Below, piece after piece: positions 6,681-8,424 of a DNA stretch of 8,424 nt (positions are counted from its first letter, which is position 1; every line of letters begins with the position of its first letter). The translations under genes and the position numbers were made by a program. This DNA comes from Pseudaquidulcibacter sp964557085 (GTDB taxonomy: Bacteria > Pseudomonadota > Alphaproteobacteria > Caulobacterales > Aquidulcibacteraceae), in NCBI GenBank assembly GCA_964557085.1, contig CAZKYS010000104.1, positions 1 to 8,424 of the forward strand, given 5' to 3'. The notes under the pieces were generated by a model that made no database searches, was not told where the DNA came from, and worked only from the letters and a program-made list of their open reading frames with translations.

Positions 6681-7936
6681 TCACATGAAAATTGACAATT
6701 TTGCCGCAAGCTCGGCCTCGCGGTGGATATCTAATTTATCAAAGATGCGTTTTAATTGTGTTCTTACGGTTTGCAGGCTTGAATTACGCTCTTGTGCGAT
6801 TAATTCGCGTGTATCACCATTTGCAAACATAATTGCAACCTGCGCCTCGGCGGGGGTTAAATCATAGGCGCTTTGTAATAATGATAATATGTCTTTATTA
6901 TATTTATCACGGACTTTGATAATTATTTTCGGCAAGAAATTAAAATTCCAACCCAAGGCAGGAAGTAAACTCACCTCAAGTAAAAGCAAATTGCCATTAT
7001 TATCGCCTTTAAGACATATGGAACTTTGTGCGCCATATTTAATGGCTTTTATGATTGCTNNNNNNNNNNNNNNNNNNNNNNNNNNNNNNNNNNNNNNNNN
7101 NNNNNNNNNNNNNNNNNNNNNNNNNNNNNNNNNNNNNNNNNNNNNNNNNNNNNNNNNNNGCCTTTAAGACATATGGAACTTTGTGCGCCATATTTAATGG
7201 CTTTTATGATTGCTCCATCAAGTTTCTTTTGATCATCTTTTGATTTTGCAATAAGGCGACAATTTTTTATATCGATGAATTGGTTTTCAGTAATTGTTTT
7301 TTCTGCACTTTTAGTTGTTGCGCAAACATCACCATTTGAATTGCAAATAAAGGCACTTATTGACATTGCATCAAGTGAATTTGCCAATAGCATTTGACCT
7401 TGGTTTTCAAGTTGACGCGCCATATTTACGGCAATTCGCACTTCATTTGCCATTTCGCGGAATTTTGAATAAGTCTCCTGATTTGCCATACCATCGCGGC
7501 GGTTGCGAAGCGCCATAAGAAGGAAGGTAAATTCATTGTCCTTGATTAAATTGGTTTGGCAACCATATTGCATTTCCCAGCGTTCGCAATATTCGTGATA
7601 ATCTTGGTTGATTTGGGTTTGTTTTATTTCTTCATATTCAAAATCACCAACAATCTGCATTGGCGCATATTTTTTTGATGCCATCAGGCGTGTGTTGATT
7701 TTTGGATTATTGCCATCAATTTGGGTGAAATTAACGCGCGCCTGCATTGGTAATTCGGTTACAGAGTGGAAAACCAATTTCTTGTTTTTATCAATACCAA
7801 CCAATTGTGCCCGTGAAGAATGCGTATAATCAGCAAATTGCATCAGGGCATCATTCCATGAATCAATACCCATAGCAGCATTTATAAATTTACTATCGCA
7901 ATTACTTTCACGATTAAAAGCCGACGCAGTGAGCAT
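6681..7936 (-). CDS. LuxR/NarL-type HTH transcriptional regulator (split by a false assembly gap)
   Basis: In the given sequence this gene is interrupted by 100 Ns, but the 55 bases on each side are identical. Removing the Ns and one copy joins ...ICLKG (ending 7160) directly to DNNGNLLLLEV... (from 7004) in one frame, giving 366 residues. The C-terminal 59 residues (about 308-366, LTPAEAQVAIMFANGDTREL... and TVRTQLKRIFDKLDIHREAELAAKL) are a LuxR-type DNA-binding helix-turn-helix. The N-terminal about 250 residues look like a sensory module: a GAF/PAS-like region to about 165, then a helical stretch (EMANEVRIAVNMARQLENQG) and a PAS-like segment, a layout I recall from sphingomonad regulators. 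There is no receiver domain or recognisable acyl-homoserine-lactone domain. The ATG at 7936 is chosen because GGAG lies seven bases upstream; the frame extends to a TTG at 7984, but that TTG is part of the -35 box. Ligand and targets are unknown. Confidence 0.9.
7005..7059 (+). repeat. Left copy of a 55-bp duplication flanking the N gap (assembly artefact)
   Basis: The 55 bases beginning GCCTTTAAGACATATGG and ending TTTTATGATTGCT are identical to those at 7160-7214. The pattern is two contig ends that overlap but were joined with Ns. It lies inside the LuxR-type regulator gene. Confidence 0.97.
7060..7159. other. Assembly gap of 100 N
   Basis: There are exactly 100 Ns, the usual placeholder for a gap of unknown size. 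The identical 55-bp flanks show the gap is probably of negative length: the contigs overlap and no sequence is missing. A coding frame runs through cleanly once the overlap is collapsed. Confidence 0.98.
7160..7214 (+). repeat. Right copy of the 55-bp duplication flanking the N gap
   Basis: Base-for-base the same as 7005-7059, with the copies diverging immediately outside the repeat (left continues outward into TATC, right into CCATCAAG). Not a biological repeat in my reading. Confidence 0.97.
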
Positions 7937-7943
7937 ATTATGA

Positions 7944-7947
7944 CTCC
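7944..7947 (-). promoter_or_regulatory. Ribosome binding site of the LuxR-type gene
   Basis: On the minus strand GGAG is followed by seven bases (TCATAAT) and the ATG at 7936. This decides the start in favour of the ATG over the upstream in-frame TTG at 7984. The implied 5' leader is only about a dozen bases. Confidence 0.8.
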
Positions 7948-7955
7948 ACACGTAA

Positions 7956-7984
7956 ATTATAACAAAGCATAATATTTGTGTCAA
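7956..7984 (-). promoter_or_regulatory. Perfect consensus sigma-70 promoter of the LuxR-type gene
   Basis: Minus strand: TTGACA at 7984-7979, a 17-base spacer, and TATAAT at 7961-7956. Both hexamers and the spacing match the housekeeping consensus exactly. Transcription would start near 7949, just upstream of the GGAG ribosome binding site, giving a very short leader. A 14-bp inverted repeat surrounds the -35 box, which suggests that a strong promoter is held under control. Confidence 0.85.
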
Positions 7985-8005
7985 AGCACTTAAATATTAT
8001 GCTTT
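7964..8005. promoter_or_regulatory. 14-bp perfect inverted repeat around the -35 box, candidate operator
   Basis: AAAGCATAATATTT (7964-7977) and its exact reverse complement AAATATTATGCTTT (7992-8005) are separated by 14 bases that contain the -35 hexamer. The gene-proximal arm fills the promoter spacer to within two bases of the -10 box, so a protein bound here would block RNA polymerase. As RNA read from the upstream gene it would form a 14-bp AU-rich hairpin with no clean U tract after it, so a terminator role is possible but weak. Confidence 0.7.
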
Positions 8006-8051
8006 CTTATAAGTAATATGGCGTGAACGCAAAATGAATATTTATTTTTCT

Positions 8052-8424
8052 CTATTTGTGAACTTCAACATCAGTAAGTTCCCAACAATTCCCTTTTGGC
8101 TGAAACAATATTGTTGAATAAGGCAAATCATAATCAATTGTGCTTCTGGCGCTTGTATCGCCATCGCCATCTTCCGATGGGGCCTTTGGTAATTCTTGAT
8201 ACTCAAGGGCTATTTGATTATTCGAACTTTGATTTATTTCAATTGCCAAATATTTAGTATTGCCGCGTTCATAACTTCCAGTTTTAACCCACATAAAATC
8301 CAATAAAGAAATTGGGAATATATAATTGGCCGCTTTCAATTTACGAACATTTGGTTCGGCATCACTACCCTTTGTATATTCAGAAATTGTAATTTCTTTT
8401 GCAAAATACTTTGCCGCAAGTTCA
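8052..8424 (-). CDS. Hypothetical protein, C-terminal part (start lies beyond the window)
   Basis: I do not recognise this protein. The frame is open to the right edge, and 123 residues are visible, beginning (E)LAAKYFAKEITISEYTKG and ending at TAG (8052-8054). A TTG within the frame at 8339 gives a shorter 95-residue reading, but coding continues without a stop upstream of it, so the gene is more likely cut by the window edge. A middle acidic, low-complexity stretch (APSEDGDGDTSARS) separates two segments rich in aromatic and beta-forming residues (NYIFPISLLDFMWVKTG; YDLPYSTILFQPKGNCWELTDVEV). Whether it is exported cannot be judged without the N-terminus. It lies 115 bases upstream of the LuxR-type gene in the same direction, but that gene has its own strong promoter, so the two are probably separate transcription units. 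Confidence 0.7.
   Translation of the reverse strand, partial: ELAAKYFAKEITISEYTKGSDAEPNVRKLKAANYIFPISLLDFMWVKTGSYERGNTKYLAIEINQSSNNQIALEYQELPKAPSEDGDGDTSARSTIDYDLPYSTILFQPKGNCWELTDVEVHK

Noticed and set aside
7005..7214. Direct repeats flanking an unknown insert, as from a mobile element or tandem duplication
   Set aside because: The spacer is exactly 100 Ns and the coding frame is restored perfectly when one copy is removed, so an unmerged contig overlap explains it fully.
6681..7936. Quorum-sensing LuxR (acyl-homoserine lactone receptor) or a two-component response regulator
   Set aside because: Only the C-terminal helix-turn-helix is LuxR-like; no autoinducer-binding domain or phospho-acceptor receiver is visible, and no luxI-type gene is present.

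Overview
The window looks like a fragment of a low-to-moderate GC alphaproteobacterial genome, most likely from or near the Sphingomonadales. Three things point there: the AlaS C-terminal two thirds, the exported PA-domain M28 peptidase, and a LuxR-type regulator with a long sensory N-terminus all resemble families I recall from sphingomonads. The genus cannot be named from sequence alone. The sequence is draft quality: a 100-N gap lies at 7060-7159, and the reading frame is broken at the extreme left end.

Layout. (1) 1-1892, plus strand: most of alaS (alanyl-tRNA synthetase), without its catalytic N-terminus, with an apparent frameshift at about 20-35. (2) 1898-2052: a 155-bp palindromic, multi-hairpin intergenic repeat between convergent genes, probably acting as a two-way terminator. 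(3) 2058-2678, minus: an unrecognised putative lipoprotein. (4) 2759-4432, plus: an exported M28 zinc aminopeptidase-like protein with all expected metal ligands and a small hairpin just upstream of its ribosome binding site. It is divergent from gene 3. (5) 6605-4436, minus: a tight three-gene cluster of an exported protein with one calcium-loop (VCBS/FG-GAP-like) motif, a VOC-family protein, and an exported CE2-like SGNH esterase. The esterase converges on the M28 gene with only 3 bases between stop codons. (6) 7936-6681, minus: one LuxR/NarL-type HTH regulator, split in the given sequence by an artefactual gap. The 55 bases on each side of the Ns are identical, and removing the Ns and one copy restores one 366-residue frame. 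It has a perfect consensus sigma-70 promoter embedded in a 14-bp perfect inverted repeat. (7) 8424-8052, minus: the C-terminal part of an unrecognised protein running off the window.

How the genes may work together. Four proteins (lipoprotein, M28 peptidase, calcium-loop protein, SGNH esterase) carry export signals, so the non-alaS part is an envelope or secreted-hydrolase neighbourhood. The LuxR-type regulator sits directly upstream of, and in the same direction as, the calcium-loop/VOC/esterase cluster and may control it; this is inference from position. No CRISPR array, tRNA, rRNA, transposase or phage gene was seen, and no stretch over 300 bases lacks a gene. I found no convincing new defence or mobile system. 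The most distinctive features are the promoter/inverted-repeat arrangement of the regulator and the intergenic palindrome.
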